A stretch of DNA of 64,000 bases from positions 31,418,971-31,482,970 of the forward strand of contig NC_080572.1 in NCBI RefSeq assembly GCF_030247185.1, written 5' to 3'. The first letter of the stretch is position 1; each line of letters opens with the position of its first letter. Positions 26,455 to 38,692 of the stretch are shown one piece after another. The notes beneath the pieces were generated by a model. It worked only from the letters and a program-made list of their open reading frames with translations. It had not been told where the DNA came from and did not search any database. The position numbers were made by a program, and so were the translations under genes. The stretch is from Malaya genurostris (taxonomy: Eukaryota > Arthropoda > Insecta > Diptera > Culicidae).

Positions 26455-27061
26455 ATTTTGAAAAGGTCGTCGTATTCGAAGACGAACAGTTGGAGGCATT
26501 ACTCGATAAAGATCTGAGTCAAACGCAAAGCCAGCTTGCAGAATCATTGAAAGTGATTCAACAAGCAGTTTCTGTACGATTAAAATCCATGGGAAAGATT
26601 CAAAAGCAAGGTAGCTGGGTGCCTTATGAACTGAAACCGAAAGACATTGAAAGGCTATTTTTCACTTGCGGTACTATAAAAGGCGATCGGTAAAGGCTGC
26701 AGTTGATGCGTTTGAGCCGTACACTATACGCCCGAATACAAGACATGATAAAGTTATTCTCCTGCATGACAACGCTCTGTCTCATGTCGCAAAAATCGTG
26801 AAAAAATATTTGGAAACGATCAAGTTTGACATTTTGACGCATCCGCCGTATTCTTCTGACATTGCTCCTTCTGATTACTGGTTGTTCCAATGGTTGTAGC
26901 ACGATCTGGCACGTAATCGGTTTACTTCTTTCTCAGAAACCGATAAATGGTTTCAAACAAGGATCACCTCAAAAGACGAGATTTTTTTTCGATATGGAAT
27001 TCGAAAATTGCCTGAGAGGCTGGAAAAAGTAGTAACTAGCGTTGGACAATACTTTGATTAA
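26455..27061 (+). pseudogene. Internally deleted mariner (DD34D) transposase
   Basis: The N-terminal part (26466-26660) contains QSQLAESLKV, the helix-turn-helix region, and WVPYELKPKDIERLFFTC, the classic mariner linker motif. The frame then jumps to the C-terminal core at 26666-27061 with LLHDNALSHVAK and YSSDIAPSDYWLF. The Asp of HDN and the Asp of PSDY are 34 residues apart (DD34D). The section with the first catalytic Asp is deleted, the frame shifts at 26690 and a stop lies near 26897. It is inactive. The plus-strand end reads LEKVVTSVGQYFD then stop. Confidence 0.88.
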
Positions 27062-27079
27062 TCTTTAAATTCTTTTGAT

Positions 27080-28380
27080 TTTAAAATAAATGCATTTTCG
27101 ACCCACAAAAACGGACCGAAATAAATGATACTCCCAATACCATTCGAATTCGTTGAGTACGCAAAATGTCTGTGTGCATGTAACGTTTTTGTGCACCTTA
27201 ATTTTTCGGAGATGGCTGAACCGATTTTTACAAACTAAATTCAAGGTCCTAAAATCCCATAGAAAATACCTAGATTTCATTTTGATCCGACTTCCGGTTC
27301 TGGATGTAGGATGAGTAGAGTAAAAATTCCAATTTCTAATTATTCCTCATTTTCTCAGAAATGACGTGACCGATTTTAACTTAAATTCGAATGAAAGATC
27401 TCATGGTCTTATATAAAACATTCGAAATTCATCCGGAACCAACTTAAGGTTCCGAAATTACAGGATAAAGAGCGTTGAAAATTTCAAACAGAAGCACCGG
27501 GAATATAAACTCCCAAATCGAACGCACTTTTCTCAGTGATGGTTCGAATTATTTTCGCAAAATTAGTTTCTAATGAAAGGTTTAATTTAATCCCGTTCCA
27601 ATTTCCGAAATTACAGGGTTATGAGCATCAAAAATTTCAAAACTTCATATAAAGCGCACCGTAATGTATATGCGCTGGTACGGAATAAGAAAACAAAGCA
27701 CCACCTCTACGAACGAAGCACACACCGTATGGTGTTCGATTTCGCACACGCGGTGAAGAAAACAAAAACCAACACGTAGCTCGGCCTAGAAAACACAAAC
27801 GAATCCATCGACACCGAACTTACATGAGCACCAGTTTTCAAAAATGAACATCTGTTACTGGTGTGTTGATTTTGTTGAACACGGTGCTTTGGTAGAGACA
27901 AATCATAGCCACTTTACGAGCTGTGCGCCCGAAGGAAATTTCAATTGATTCATTTATTTATTTATTTATTTGAAAAGATATATGCGTCGTAATTGCATGC
28001 TTCGCGATGTATATCATACCGTTGGTACAGTGATGTTGATGAAAACTGTTAATAATATTTACATACATGCTGTGACCAAAATTGATTGAAAATTCAATCA
28101 CAAAACGTTATGAGTTTAATATACAAAAGTAACAGAAATGCACGATTTCGGTAGGTTCGATTATTTTCGAATAATTGGTTCAATCAAAATAGAGCACGAA
28201 AGGTAAGCCAAACAACTAGAATTACAACAAAGACTTTGTCTCTATAATTAATACTCAGAAAGGAATATGTAGTGGATAATACTAAACAGTAACAGTTGTA
28301 ATGATAACAATAGTATAATAAAAAAAACCTGCTTTAATCCACCTAGTGGTGTAATGATGCCTTTCTCATATATAATATTT
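27080..28380. repeat. Mosquito-type non-coding repeat fragments
   Basis: Phrases such as 'tcggagatggctgaaccgat', 'gacttccggttctgga' and 'cctgctttaatccacctagt' (28327) match the vocabulary of the 6.8-8.0 kb repeat. Around 27955-27975 there is a short (TTTA)n run. No gene. Confidence 0.5.
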
Positions 28381-28682
28381 GTAGTATTTAATTTAAATTT
28401 TTTCTCTTCGATTTTTGAAAGAAACCAAGCGGATTGTTTGTGCATTAACTATTATAACATACAGAATGAAACAGTGCTTTGCTCGCGTAGGTCATCCTTG
28501 AAAACGAAGTTGGTTCACTATTATCGCCCTTATTCTGAATAACGACGTATTGATTTTTCGATCGAATCATAGCTACATTTGATTTTGCTAGCGTTATGGG
28601 GAATACAAATGAAATACGAGCGAAAAAACGATACGACGTTATTCAGAATAAGAGCGTATATGTCGGTTCGTACGGCCACCAA

Positions 28683-29050
28683 CTAACATGACTTACAATT
28701 TTGAGGCTTTATACCACGCAAAAGGTCTGCTTTCATTGCCAACTGCTCCACCTGACGACTGAAGTCCAAATGAAAGCACGACCTAAGCGTTTGACGCTTT
28801 ATACTACGCAAAAGTCTGCTCTCATTATTGACGACTGCTCCACCTGACGATTGAAGTCCAAATGAAAGAATTACCAACTGCTCCACCTGACGATTCAAGT
28901 CCAAATGAAAGCACGACCTAAGCGTTTGAGCTTTATACCACGCAAAAGGTCTGCTTTCATTGCCAACTGCTCCACCGGACGACTGAAGTCCAACTGAGAG
29001 TTGCGACCTGAGCGTTTGAGGTTTTTAACCACGCAGAAGGCGCACTCTCC
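28683..29050 (+). repeat. Minisatellite, about four units of roughly 90 bp
   Basis: Each unit contains 'ccacgcaaaaggtctgct', 'actgctccacctgacgac' and 'gaagtccaaatgaaagcac' followed by 'gacctaagcgtttga'. One unit is shortened near 28868. A single related unit is at 2420-2535. Confidence 0.85.
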
Positions 29051-29259
29051 GAAGCTGCTGGTTGATTAAATCATTCCCACGACGTCTGCTTCCATCCAAC
29101 GCACATGAAGAAATGATCGATTTTTGACCACGGTTCACCTTTTATATGCAGTCAGTTGAAAATATGTACCTGACTACCTCAAAATCGTCGTCTTTGAGCT
29201 AAAAACCCAAGCGAAAGTAAAGAGTTTTCCGCGATGTTTTCAAATTTTGAGAAAACCAA

Positions 29260-29500
29260 ATTTTTTAGTTGTTTGTGGTTATCTCACTCTGTTTACATAT
29301 ATTCCTGATCATATTTTTGATGAAATAATGAAAAAGAATTAGGTTGCTGCCATTGATACAAGTCGAGATATTCACGATTAAGTTCTGCCCATTCTTCCAT
29401 ATGGTTAATTTGGAAAGGCACTCCATAGTAAAGTAAGTCGTATTCACGACAAAAAGCCACACGTCTGCAAGCAACTCCTTACAAGCGACAAGGTACCGCT
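29260..29500 (-). repeat. Dispersed repeat fragment
   Basis: 'cattgatacaagtcgagata' and 'ggcactccatagtaaagtaa' are shared with 26.39 kb, 1.55 kb and 2.17 kb. It has no coding content. Confidence 0.5.
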
Positions 29501-29514
29501 TCCAAAGTGTCTCA

Positions 29515-29856
29515 TCCACCCATCTGACACCGGTATGTGATCACCAGCCATTTGAAAGTATACCGATTACGTTGAGCCCCTCGCGTTTCGAGCCCCAAAC
29601 ACTGCGATGTTTTGATACTCATCGCGACTCTCAAATTGTGAAAATTATCTCCACTTGATGTCCCAAAACACTGCCTGATGTATTTTAGGTAAACCGACAA
29701 GTTATTGTGAGAGAGTCGACCCAAAATTCACTAATTTTCGTGCACTAAAGAAGGTAAACGCGTAAAACAAATGTATTGCTGTTTGTTTGTTTACTTGCAA
29801 TCAGCTGATTTTGAAGTTCCGATTTTGATCTCATCAAGATGGCGTCGTGACAGGAG
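29515..29856 (-). mobile_element. Left-end fragment of the 9-bp-TSD element seen intact at 56.2 kb
   Basis: The reverse complement matches 56165-56503 almost base for base ('gtcacgacgccatcttgatg', 'aatcagctgattgcaa', 'tcgcagtgtttggggctcga'). The terminus is at about 29856 and the copy stops at the same internal point where the 56-kb element changes sequence. Confidence 0.82.
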
Positions 29857-30225
29857 GCCGGTCTCATCCCTACCACCCGGAGTGCCAACCGGCACATCAG
29901 GATCGATGCCAGTAACATCCTGATTATGGCATACTGGTCAACGCAAATGTTAACGGACTACGGAATACGGACCGGATGGCGACGATGGGTCGACACTCGT
30001 GCCATTCTGCTCCCTGAGTAAAGAAGAGTGACACCTACTTGAAACGGCGAGTGAACTAATGGTGCGTCTGTCTCCGTCCCGGTAAATCCTTGGCAGGCCT
30101 CCGAAAACGTTCTTCATCTGTCCGCCAGTTTTGATTGGTACTAGGCTCGGATGTAACATTCCCGACTAACGCTGATCTGGCTCTGGACACGAACCCCATG
30201 AAGGTACGTGTCCCACCCTCGCTTG
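29857..30225. other. GC-richer segment joining the gypsy relic to the repeat at 29.5 kb
   Basis: Its base composition is clearly higher in G+C than its neighbours, with phrases such as 'acggaatacggaccggatgg'. It keeps fairly long frames on the minus strand (to 30379) but no domain that I recognise. It may be a fragment of another retroelement. Confidence 0.4.
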
Positions 30226-32610
30226 GCCTCCCTGTTCCATAGACAACCATCACGAAAGCGACTACCGTAAAAGTTGACAGCTCCCGAAAACGATCTAATC
30301 TGACTAACATCGGTGGGACAGGGCATCTGCACAATAGAACTGATTTTTGCTGGATCTGGTCGAATGCCCTTTGCATCAATTATATGACCAATGAACTTGA
30401 TACTGGATTGGTCAAAATTACAATTTTCCAACCGTAGACGGAATCCAAACTGTTGAAGTCGACTAAACAAAGCATTCAGCGTTCGCTCGTGTTCAGCATC
30501 GGTCGTAGTGTGTATAATGAAATCGTCCAAGAAAGATTCAACTCCATTGATGTCTGGAATCAAACTACTCATTAGCTGCTGGAATGCGTCAGGTGCAGAT
30601 TTTACTCCAGGAGCCAATCGATTGAAACGGTACAATGCACGATGAGTGTTAATTTTCAGAAGCTTTTTCGATTCATCATCAACTTCAACTTGTAAGTAAG
30701 CGTCGGACAAATCAATGACACTGAAAACCTTACTACCCGCTAATTTGCTGAAGATGTCATCGGGTGTTGGAAGAGGGTAATGGTGTGGTTCTAAAACAGC
30801 ATTCAGACCGGTCGAATAGTCTGCACAAATTCGAAATTTTCCTCCTGGTTTTTTCACAACAACGATAGGCGCTGCCCATTCAGAAAAATCAACTGGAGTG
30901 ATGATGTTGAGCTTCTGTAGACGATCTAGTTCTTCGTTGACTTACTGGATGGCGTGAAATGGTACTGGCCTCTTCGGACGAAATACCGGCATGGAGTTTG
31001 GTTTCAGAAATAATTGTACTTTCGTTTGCGTACAATGTCCAATGGTTGAATTTTTGATTGTAATACCTGATTGCAGATGGAAGCAAACGGCTTGTTCCAG
31101 ATCTCAAATGCTTCTATGAAATCGAGACCAAGCAGATTCAAATCTTTCACTGAAGTCACGTAGCACGTACCAGATCTAGATTCATCAATAATGGTCATTC
31201 GCATTTGAATTCTCCTTTTAGAGGTAGAGCAGTACCCGAAGCTGTGTTTGCCCGATGAGAAGTTTTGATGATTGTTGGTGAACCGATCTTCTTCCACGAA
31301 TGAACAGAGACAATAGTGATATATGAACCACAATCAAGTTGTAGATAAGCGGTTTTGCCATTAATGAATACAATGTCAAACTTCCGGTTGGATGCCTTAA
31401 CCTCTTCGACGGAAAGGATGTGGTTTGATTGATAACGACTTTTACCTTTATGCTTTTTTTTGTTGATTTCCTTTTGCTGAAGATTTAGTGAAACATCTAC
31501 AATAATCTTTTTTGTGTCCGGTCTTGTTGCATTGATTGCATAAATGACTTGAGAACGGACATACCTTGACGAAATGCATGGCACCGCAATGCCAACACGG
31601 TGTTCGAGGAGTCTTCTCACTTGACCCTCTTAGAAAAATACGTTCAACGGTGGTCCTTCATTGGTCCAATACGTTGGATCATTGGTCGAATGAAAGTCCA
31701 ACCAATCGTTCAATGGGAGGCCAACACGGGAGCTTCGTTTGCCGATTTTGAAACAGACCGTTGAACCGAATGCCATTTTTTTCGTTCACCAAACCCGGCA
31801 GAAAGAGGTACATTGTTGAGCCATTTTTAATATGAGGAGTTGAAGCCGTTGGACTAGTTTTAATGGAGAATTTCTGAAGTTTATTCCACTTATTTTTTAA
31901 ACTAACACTACATACCTGCACAGTACTTTTACTTCACATAGAATAACAATAAATTTTCTTTCTATATGAAGGTAACACCTAATTTTCACATTATTTTTGC
32001 AAGATAAAAAAAAACAACAACAAACCGTTCCATCAAGCTGAACGAATATTTCTGCTGCTTTGATTGCCGAACTGCTTGAACCGATAGAGATGACTGCTTC
32101 TTTTCCACCAGAGCGGTATCGTGTTTGAGATTCGATAACCGCTGGCATTCGGTGACTAAAGTCTCGAGATTTACCATTGCTGCTTCGTCTGTTTCCAGCT
32201 TGGACAGCAATCTTGTTCTAACGTCTGCATCTTTGGAAGCTTGAAGTCCGCAAATGAAAATTAGAGCCTTGAACTGGTCAATTGTCAAGTTGTTCAATTC
32301 GAAGTCCTCATACTGGCGATTGACTATACCAGCGTAAGTTACAAGTCATCTACTTCGTTTTTCACAATCCTGAAACAATCATATCGTTGACTGAATTGAG
32401 ATTTATGAAGTCCAAAAACGATTTTCAGTTTCTTCACAACTTCTTCAAACGTAAAATCTCGTGGGTGTCGGGGCAGGAGATAGTTTAAAAACTTTTCATG
32501 AACTGGAACGCTGAGACTTCGCATCAGTAAACGAATTTTTGCTGCGTCGTCCAATTCTCTCCCGTCTTCATACTTCGAAAACCATCGGTCGAACGTCATA
32601 TCAAATACAA
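30141..32610 (-). pseudogene. Ty3/gypsy-type retrotransposon relic: gag, zinc knuckles, protease, reverse transcriptase
   Basis: Minus strand, 5' to 3'. A gag-like region (32610-32050) includes FDRWFSKYED. Two zinc knuckles at about 31610-31520 read CWHCGAMHFVKVC and CNQCNKTGHKKDYC. A retroviral-type protease has LQLDCGSYITIVS. A reverse transcriptase (about 30960-30190) has EWAAPIVVVKKPGGKFRIC, FSVIDLSDAYLQVEV, a FLDD catalytic box in place of the usual YxDD, and IKFIGHIID. The reading frame is broken by a stop at about 30942, frameshifts, and a MITE inserted between gag and the zinc knuckles. RNase H, integrase and LTRs are absent. It is an inactive remnant. Plus-strand frames here are shadows. 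Confidence 0.88.
31625..32051. mobile_element. MITE copy (CCCTCTTAG family) inside the gypsy gag
   Basis: It begins with the terminal sequence CCCTCTTAG followed by 'acgttcaacggtggtccttc' and runs to 'gaacgaatattt', where it gives way abruptly to gag coding sequence. Compared with the intact copy at 55439-55927 it lacks about 75 bp at this end. Confidence 0.85.
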
Positions 32611-32619
32611 ATTATAATA

Positions 32620-33690
32620 CGGAGTACTTCGACAAATTTTCATGGACACATTTTTCGCTATGCGGTACACTGTCAAGGTACATTGTCAATATGACAGGGT
32701 ACCTGTAGCATTGAGCAATCAAACTAGCAACATTGCGAAATGGAAATCAATGTTTCTATAGATACTGTTTATAACTTGAAAACAAGAAAAAGTACCGCAA
32801 CAAATATTGATTTGAGATTCGGTTTAGTGAAATAATGTTTTGCATAGTATGTAATTTTCATTTGGATTCTAACTCAAAACAATGAAATAAATACCATCCA
32901 GTAATCTCGATTCTTGTCCGATTTAGAAATAACCCTGGATAATAGATAGCTTTCAAATTTTGATAATATGTACTGCTCCTATACCAGTTTTTGTTTGCGT
33001 GGTCCCTAAATATTACTGAAGACAGACAGAGCTGAGCAAAACCACTTTCTTTTCATTTCATTCCTTCCATTTGATCTTCTCTTCAATAGTATTGGTCTAA
33101 ATTAATTTCCCCTCTCTTCTATCATGGGAATGATTCAATGTCCGGACCAAATTCAACCCGATATAATTTTACTATAATCAACATTTTATTTTTTGTGTAT
33201 AAACAATTTCAAGAGTGACAATAGTAAAAATTCCTCTCAGCGATCAAAAAACTGGTTGAAAACGAGGATTTTCGGCAGTTGATTCTACCAATTGTGCATA
33301 CTCGGAAAGTTTGCTGAAATGCTGCGACTATTTTCGCTTAAAAAAAAACGAAATTTTCCTCGTAAGGATTGCAGAGTTGTTTCAAAATTGTTCAAAAGTG
33401 TCCTTCCAACAATAGTAACTTCCAAGGCTATATAAGCAGCTTGACTAATCTGAACATCCATCATCAATATGGCCACCAAAGCGGTATTCACGATAATTCC
33501 TAGGTGATGATTTTAGTTGAGCTCATTCCCACCCATCAAAGCTACGTTGAATGAATCGGCCTTATTCACCAACAGAACTCGCTGAAATTCTTCAAACCTA
33601 TGGTCAACATTTTTAATTGAAGTCGTGCCGATTTATTGCAACCGCTGCCGTTACAGTTCACCGGAACATTCAATCCGTCAAATTTACTTT
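32620..33690. other. Unannotated intergenic DNA
   Basis: No coding domain, RNA gene or structured repeat was recognised. Short frames on both strands look random. Confidence 0.5.
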
Positions 33691-33699
33691 GAGCTTACT

Positions 33700-33971
33700 A
33701 CATAGCAGCAAAGACATCATATTAACAAGATATCCAGCTCTCACATTTCTCGAACAAATTATTGGCAACAACATTTTTTGCGAGCATGGCGCCCTCAAGC
33801 GAGTCCGCATCGAATCTCGTACACAGAAGTAGGGGAGAGAAATGTCAAACTCGTGCGCGCCAAAATAGCAGCACTGCGCACCCATATAATTGACATGATA
33901 AGTTGAATGTGACACCGTGCGATGGCGTTGCTAAACTGAAGATTGGTTTCGCTCCAAGCTGACAGGGTCTG
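33700..33971 (+). mobile_element. Right-end fragment of the 9-bp-TSD element seen intact at 56.2 kb
   Basis: It matches 56508-56768 ('gcaaagacatcatattaaca', 'gtccgcatcgaatctc', 'gctccaagctgacagggtc'). It ends at the same terminus and starts at the same internal junction as the 56-kb copy. Confidence 0.82.
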
Positions 33972-34667
33972 GTAGCAGTCACGACATCTTGTTCGGAAAG
34001 AAAAAAGAGTTTAATTGGATTTGAACTATTATGATTATAAAAATATGATATACGTCAACCGGTATGTAGACGTCATTATCTCCTAGTTTTTTGGCTACTT
34101 CGCTGCCTTTGGAAGTTGCTAAATCACACAGTACTTGTATCGTTCTGCAGTTGTGCCACCCAGGCCAGAGGCACTGATTTTCAAAAAAAGAACGAATAGC
34201 AATAAGAGTTTACCAGCAACAACACGACTGATGGAAGTGAACCAAACTCGCGATAAACAAAATAAAATATTTGCTTCCACTCTTCATGTCTTATTCGGGA
34301 TGCTTAGGGACAACCAAGAACTCGGTATCAACAAGTGATTAGGCTATATCATACGGTAAGCTCTTGCGAATGTTACAAAATATAATGCTCATTATAAAAC
34401 TCGAAAACATTATAAACATACTAGCTGACCCGTCGAACTTCGTCTCGCCTGAAATTATTTTTTTTAATTTGTGTTTTTAGACAGCAGAGTTGTCAAACGT
34501 TAATGTTGGCTTACAATAAACGAATTACGACAAATTCATATCCAACACATTAACTTCGTCCCGAAAAAGAAATATCATCAAGAATTATTGTGGATATGTT
34601 CAATGCTTTTCTTACGCAAAAAAAACTAAACAAATGCACCGATTGCCATCTCATCTTTCGAGTCAGT

Positions 34668-36528
34668 GTATTGAGAGATTGTAGATCTCTCTCAAACTAA
34701 AGGTTTGACATATGGTATGATGGATTGGATTGAATCATATCTGAAAATTGGCGACTGCGTTACTCCATCATTCATCGTGAGCTCTGGCGTTCTTCAGGAA
34801 AGCCATCTAGGACCAATCATATTTCTGCTATATCTAAATGATATAAATTTCGCATTGCAATGCATGAAGCTATCATTCGCCGACGATTTCAAGCTATTTC
34901 ATCTCATCAAAGATCTGAAAGACTCAAATTTCTTGCAGTCACAGTTGGATGTATTTTCTAACTGGTGCAACGTCAACAGAATGGTTATGAACGCCTCTAA
35001 ATGCTCCGTTATCTCATTCTCTCGTAAACGAACCACGACCATGTATGATTACACCATTTCGCAAGCTGTACTAAAACGGGAGACATCAATTAAGAATCTT
35101 GGAGTGTTTTTGGATTCAAAACTTAGTCTCAAAGATCACATAGAATATACCCTCTCTAGGGCATTAAAGATGTTAGGTTTCATCTTTCGCATCTCAAAAA
35201 ATTTCATTAACATATACTGCCTGCAGAGATGTCTATCTCCTCTGTGTGACGAAGAGCAAGCAAAATTTCTCCCCTCGCACTGACAACTTCAACGAGAGCT
35301 CTTCTCTTTCACATTTATACACCACTGTTGTGTAAGTGTGCACGCATCATGAGTGCGTTTGTTTATTTCCTTTTACCTCTTCCACTGAATCGCATTAGCT
35401 AATAAATTCTCTGAGGAGGATGCAGATACTTTCACAGAGGTGTACACGCCGGTGAGCACTCTGCTGTATGGTTTTCGTAGATGAAGCGTGGACACGCAAA
35501 ATCAGCAAAATAAAACAATTTATCGTAAAATTCTCGGTTTTCCTTGCAAATTTTTCATAGCAAGGCCAGATCTACTCTCTATTAATTGAAGTTCACAGAA
35601 GTGTTCGCTCACAATCACGCGCCAGTGGTCACTTGGGTGTATTTAGACGAGAGCGCGTGTGAGCGATTCATGCGAAGAGAATGTGTTTCACTCGCGCCAG
35701 CTGCTTTAACCACAAGCACACACTCAAATGCTGTCTATTCGACACTGAGAAGAAGTGCGCTTTCCTCTTTGTGCGGTGCTTCGTTTTTTTCATCTTTGGT
35801 GTGGCAAAAATCTGACTCTAGCGTGTATAACTCTGGTGAAATGCCATCTCTGACTGCCTGTAATCGTTATATTGCGCTCTAGTTCGCTCTACACTGCAGT
35901 ATGCTGTTGTTGTTTGGGCACCACATTACCAAACTGATAAGCTGCGCATTGAAGCTGTCCAGCGCAAGTTCATTCGTTTTGCTGATCCATTGAATCTTCC
36001 AAGCTACGAAAATCGATGTAGGCTCGTACACCTCGATTTGCTATCTGTTCGCCGTGATACACTGAAAGCTGTTTTCGTCGCGGACCTCATCCAATCTCGA
36101 ATTGATTGTGCAGATTTCCTACAACAGCTAAGTTTTGATATTCTTCGGCGTAATTTGCGGTTTAATCCCTTTCTCAGAATTCCTCGTGCTAGAACTAACT
36201 TCATTGAACCGTTTTCGAGTATGTGTCGCGTATTCAATACTTGCTCTGATGAATTTGATTTCAATTTATATAGTAACGCCATTAAAACCCGTTTTCTCCA
36301 AATCTTTTCCCGCTAGTTTATTTAGGATAATTAGTCAATATGAATAGTTGTTAGTAACTTTATAGTTTAAATAAGGGAAATTAAAGATTTCGTTACGTAT
36401 CATTTGATCAAATGTTATCTGTTGATACAAAAGATGAGAAGGTTTTATGCCTGTTGGAGAAGAAGAACCAAAATCTCAGCTCCAGCAGGCTTTTCCCTTG
36501 TTCCTAAACAAACAAATAAACAAAATAT
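34668..36528 (+). mobile_element. Truncated non-LTR retrotransposon (LINE), RT C-terminal half plus 3' UTR
   Basis: Frame 34705-35223 encodes the second half of a reverse transcriptase: GVLQESHLGPIIFLLYLNDI, the catalytic FADDFKLF, and KNLGVFLDSKLSLKDHI. It resumes after an insertion at about 35868 with LVRSTLQYAVVVWAPHYQ, then the C-terminal region to a stop at 36314-36316. The 3' UTR has 'ggcttttcccttgttcctaa' and ends in an AAACAAACAAATAAACAAA tail at about 36508-36527. It is 5'-truncated, as is usual for LINEs, with no endonuclease in front. It is a Jockey/I-like group element by motif appearance, and inactive. Confidence 0.86.
35224..35852. mobile_element. hAT-type non-autonomous element inside the LINE
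   Basis: 629 bp bounded by CAGAGATG and CATCTCTG, flanked by exact 8-bp duplications ACTGCCTG at 35216-35223 and 35853-35860. Both the 8-bp TSD and the CAGAG start are typical of hAT elements. The insertion splits the reverse transcriptase reading frame. The ORF at 35586-35882 within it has no recognised domain. Confidence 0.93.
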
Positions 36529-37805
36529 AAATACTTTAAATTGATCCCACAAATTTCCAAAAGCAGTCTTCGGGGATTGTTGTTTGTCATTGGATGTTAA
36601 GATTTACTTGTACTGAAGACGTTTAAAAATTTAATAGCAGATCCTTAGGGATTATCGAAAGTAATAATTTGGTTTTGAACGGTTGTCCATAACCTGCTTC
36701 ACCGCTAGTGATATTACTTAGTCGTGTTCGATGGATGTTCGTAGCATGATAATGACAGGATCAATTTTCGATTAACGAATTAGCGATAAAATGAAAAATT
36801 CTTGGACATTCGAAAGTTCAAATTACCCTTTTATTAAATATTGTGTCTATGGATTCGTTCAAGAATTGTATCAAAAGGCCTCTCATTCGTCGAGCCACCA
36901 CATCGTTTTGCTTAGTATTCAGTCCTGAGAATCAATATTCTGTTCTAGCGGAGTGAACATGAGAAGTGATTATACCAGTATTTTTCTTATCGTTAAAGCC
37001 AATGTATAAAACAGCAGATCTCACAACTAATGGTTCTTACATGCCACGATTTCTCCTTCAGATATGATATTCACGATTCGCATATGGTAATTCGTCAAGT
37101 AATCCAAATACGTTAATACGTAAAAAAAATCGTTATATAATTTGATTTGTTCAACTCACGCCCACGATGGCCAATATTATTCATGTAACTACATCTACTG
37201 GTAAATGATATTAGAACTTGTGCTTCTGTTTACTATATAGCTAAAACAGTCATGTGCATTCCACCATAAGGTCATTTGGCAAGTAATGATTTTGATACTC
37301 TATTAGGCACGTGTTTCCAAATGACGAATCAATCATGCATGTAAAATCTCCAACCAAAACTACTCGTTGCGTGCCAAACGATTTTCCAACGATCTAGTAT
37401 TCTTTCCTTCGACGATCAAGCACTTATGCAATTCGTTGCGCGCCATCAATCGTAAATCTAGCAATCATTGGCGACTTTTTCAGTGGAAAATTCCATTGTC
37501 CATACAAAATAACTTTATTGGTTTTTCCCACTTTTCCGGTAAGTTTTCCTAATTTTTTTGATGTACGAACCCGGTGGGGGTAAAAACTGATCAAACAAAA
37601 AAAAATCATCTCAATCCGTCCATCCGTTCTTACGTGATGCGATTACAAAGAATGATCTCTGCATTTTTATATATATAGATTTGTTTGTACCGTAGCAACA
37701 AGCATACTTCGATTTCTAGAGTAGCCAGATAACTTATTTTGCAGCAGTTCTGAACTGTCACAACGAAACAGAGGAATAGGCTAGGCCAACTTGTTAATTT
37801 CTAAG

Positions 37806-38113
37806 CAGAGATGCCAGAGAAAAATTTCAAATACCTGCATACAGGGTTTCAAAAGTCTGTAAATGTATAAAAAAAATCTGCAGTTAGCAAGCATGTCTTG
37901 CTGGCAACAATTTCTCTATGAAGTATAACACGCAAAACTGACTTGGTGAGCAAAAAAAAGGTCACGCCAATTTCCAAAGTTTGTAAATTTGGACGAAAGT
38001 CTGCGCAAAACTCGATTTTCAAAAGTCTGAAAAGTCTGCACAACAAAAAATGTCTGCAGCACTATATCCGAATCTGCAGATTTACAGACAAATCTGCAAA
38101 TCTGGCATCTCTG
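37806..38113. mobile_element. hAT-type MITE, CAGAGATGCCAG family, copy 1
   Basis: 308 bp with terminal inverted repeats CAGAGATGCCAG / CTGGCATCTCTG and an 8-bp TSD TTTCTAAG at 37798-37805 and 38114-38121. The interior is rich in 'aaagtctgcaaaa' words. Same family as 41952-42269 and 42284-42609. Confidence 0.95.
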
Positions 38114-38220
38114 TTTCTAAGACAAGACCTGACAACTGGCTTCTTATTCTTCCTTCCGAATCATCCTTCTCGTCATTCTTGCCCTGTGAGGAATAAATAC
38201 CAACGTATCGGCTACAGCGT

Positions 38221-38692
38221 AGCCATATTTACAGATTTTTAAATAACTTTATGCTAATAAAAAAGTATTTATTAAATTTAAATATTTAGACTTGGTTTTT
38301 GATTTGAAATAAACATGAGAAATGTTTTTGTGAATGCTTTTTTTTATTATATATCAATGTTCAAAAACAATTATCTGAGCTTCGATGACAAAACACGTAA
38401 TATCTCATGTTGAACGCAAAATCGAATCCATTGTTGACGTATTACCGGATCCATCCGTAGCCATATTTACAGATTTTTAAATAACTTTATGCTAATAAAA
38501 AAGTATTTATTAAATTTAAATTTTTAGACTTGGTTTTTGATTTGAAATAAACATGAGAAATGTTTTTGTGAATGCTTTTTTTTTATTATATATCAATGTT
38601 CAAAAACAATTATCTGAGCTTTGATGACAAAACACGAAATATCTCATGTTGAAGGCAAAATCGAATCCATTGTTGACGTATTACCGGATCTT
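38221..38692 (+). repeat. Tandem duplication, two units of 238 bp
   Basis: The unit begins 'agccatatttacagattttt' at 38221 and again at 38459. The two copies differ at only a few bases. It lies just downstream of a hAT MITE. No coding content. Confidence 0.92.

Larger units (their letters stand above)
34428..37680. mobile_element. Outer repeat split by a LINE insertion
   Basis: The left part starts 'actagctgacccgtcgaact' and the right part ends 'tgcatttttatatatataga'. In my memory of insect genomes these phrases mark the two ends of one common repeat. A LINE (about 34668-36528) lies between them. Exact edges and class are uncertain. Confidence 0.4.

Noticed and set aside
30056..30379. Minus-strand ORF with Arg-rich sequence beside the gypsy RT
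   Set aside because: It overlaps the reverse transcriptase frame in part and has no recognised domain.
35586..35882. 98-codon ORF
   Set aside because: It lies almost entirely in a non-autonomous hAT-type element and runs out over its boundary.
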